A stretch of 33,832 nucleotides of DNA, taken from Bacteroidota bacterium (GTDB lineage Bacteria > Bacteroidota > Bacteroidia > Bacteroidales > F082). A program made the position numbers and the translations under genes. The stretch spans positions 1-33,832 of the forward strand of contig QIKE01000121.1 of the NCBI GenBank assembly GCA_003232915.1, read 5' to 3'. The notes under the pieces are model-generated. The model did no database searches and was not told the DNA's origin. It saw nothing but the letters and a program-made list of their open reading frames with translations. Positions 33,387 to 33,832 of the stretch are shown here, in pieces. Position 1 is the stretch's first letter, and every line of letters begins with the position of its first letter.

Positions 33387-33832
33387 TTACATTCTTTCGG
33401 GAACGCCAATGCCCAACAATCCCATAGCCGAGCGTAAAGTGTTGCCCGTAAATACAGATAAACCTAACCTAAGTTGTCGTTTCTGTGGATCAGTTTCTTT
33501 TAAGATCGAATGTTCGTGATAAAATTGGTTGTATTCCTTGGCTAATTCGAAAGCATAATTGGCTATTTGTGATGGGCTGTACATTTGGGCAGCAAGTTGT
33601 ATCATTTGCGGAAAATCGTACAGTATCCGGATCAACGATTTTTCTTTGGCCAACAATTCCTTTAAATTGAGCTTACTTATATTATATTTTATTTGTTGTT
33701 CATTTGCTTTTCGCAATACCGAACAAATACGGGCATGAGTATATTGAATAAAAGGTCCGGTATTTCCGTTAAAGTCAATTGACTCTACGGGATTGAATAA
33801 CATGGTTTTTTTGGGGTCGACTTTCAAGATAA
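33387..33832 (-). CDS. argS: arginyl-tRNA synthetase, C-terminal part (cut by window edge)
   Basis: The frame is open to the right edge, so the 5' part is outside the window. The visible 148 residues include MLFNPVESIDFNGNTGPFIQ and YTHARICSVLRKA, the end of the class I catalytic core of ArgS, followed by the helical DALR anticodon-binding domain (DFPQMIQLAAQMYSPSQIAN) and the conserved C-terminus GNTLRSAMGLLGIGVPERM, which matches the usual ArgS ending. No damage is seen in this part. Confidence 0.95.
   Translation of the reverse strand, partial: ILKVDPKKTMLFNPVESIDFNGNTGPFIQYTHARICSVLRKANEQQIKYNISKLNLKELLAKEKSLIRILYDFPQMIQLAAQMYSPSQIANYAFELAKEYNQFYHEHSILKETDPQKRQLRLGLSVFTGNTLRSAMGLLGIGVPERM

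Noticed and set aside
1-33832. CRISPR array or sigma-54 -24/-12 promoter within the window
   Set aside because: No regularly spaced repeats were seen, and the TGGCAC matches noticed lack a correctly spaced TTGC or lie inside genes.

Overview
The window looks like chromosomal DNA of a Bacteroidetes (probably Bacteroidales-like) bacterium. The base composition is AT-rich. Most genes have a TAnnTTTG -7 box instead of a sigma-70 -10 box, and one promoter upstream of a TolB-like gene has the full TTTG-19 bp-TATCTTTG form. Shine-Dalgarno sites are mostly weak, and the gene set (YidC with a long periplasmic domain, TonB receptor with a carboxypeptidase-regulatory-like N-terminus, SucC, NtrC-type regulator, RseC) is typical of the phylum. 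No plasmid or phage replication genes and no CRISPR array were seen.

Layout. 1-890 is decayed DNA: an IS transposase fragment abutting a multiply frameshifted pseudogene of a polytopic spermidine-synthase-like membrane protein. 979-2475 encodes an exported Memo+AMMECR1 fusion. 2476-3570 holds tRNA-Arg(ACG) and traces of IS21- and IS3-type elements. 3571-5869 encodes an aldehyde dehydrogenase and a zinc/cation diffusion facilitator. 5906-7470 (minus) carries a TolB-like beta-propeller protein, tRNA-Ser(CGA) and an orphan RseC. 7471-11698 is an accessory stretch: hairpin repeats, a wrecked transposase, a two-gene TylF-methyltransferase/glycosyltransferase unit, an IS3 orfB scrap and a wrecked tyrosine recombinase. 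11699-16133 (minus) carries yidC followed by a TonB-dependent receptor. 16544-18161 is a compact SPFH / membrane protein / ribbon-helix-helix cassette. 18202-18602 (minus) is the RNase P RNA. 18895-20541 is tatA plus a MATE transporter. 20556-20769 is a MITE with IS66-type ends and an intact 8-bp target duplication. 21396-25482 holds metal- and redox-related genes: a non-canonical Nramp homologue, an SDR, an Rrf2 regulator and a divergent 10-TM metal-exporter-like protein. 25727-25891 folds into a large three-helix structure and is a candidate non-coding RNA. 26102-30985 (minus) is an apparent three-gene operon: a DUF218-like/DUF1684 fusion, a histidine kinase with a degenerate receiver, and a sigma-54-dependent regulator. 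31456-33832 (minus) holds a DUF1858 protein, sucC and the 3' end of argS.

The features most worth a second look are the structured RNA candidate at 25.7-25.9 kb, the two-component operon with a receiver lacking its phospho-acceptor Asp, the IS66-like MITE, the Nramp homologue lacking the metal-binding DPGN and MPH motifs, and the SPFH/RHH cassette. All functional names are inferred from reading translations by eye; no database search was run.
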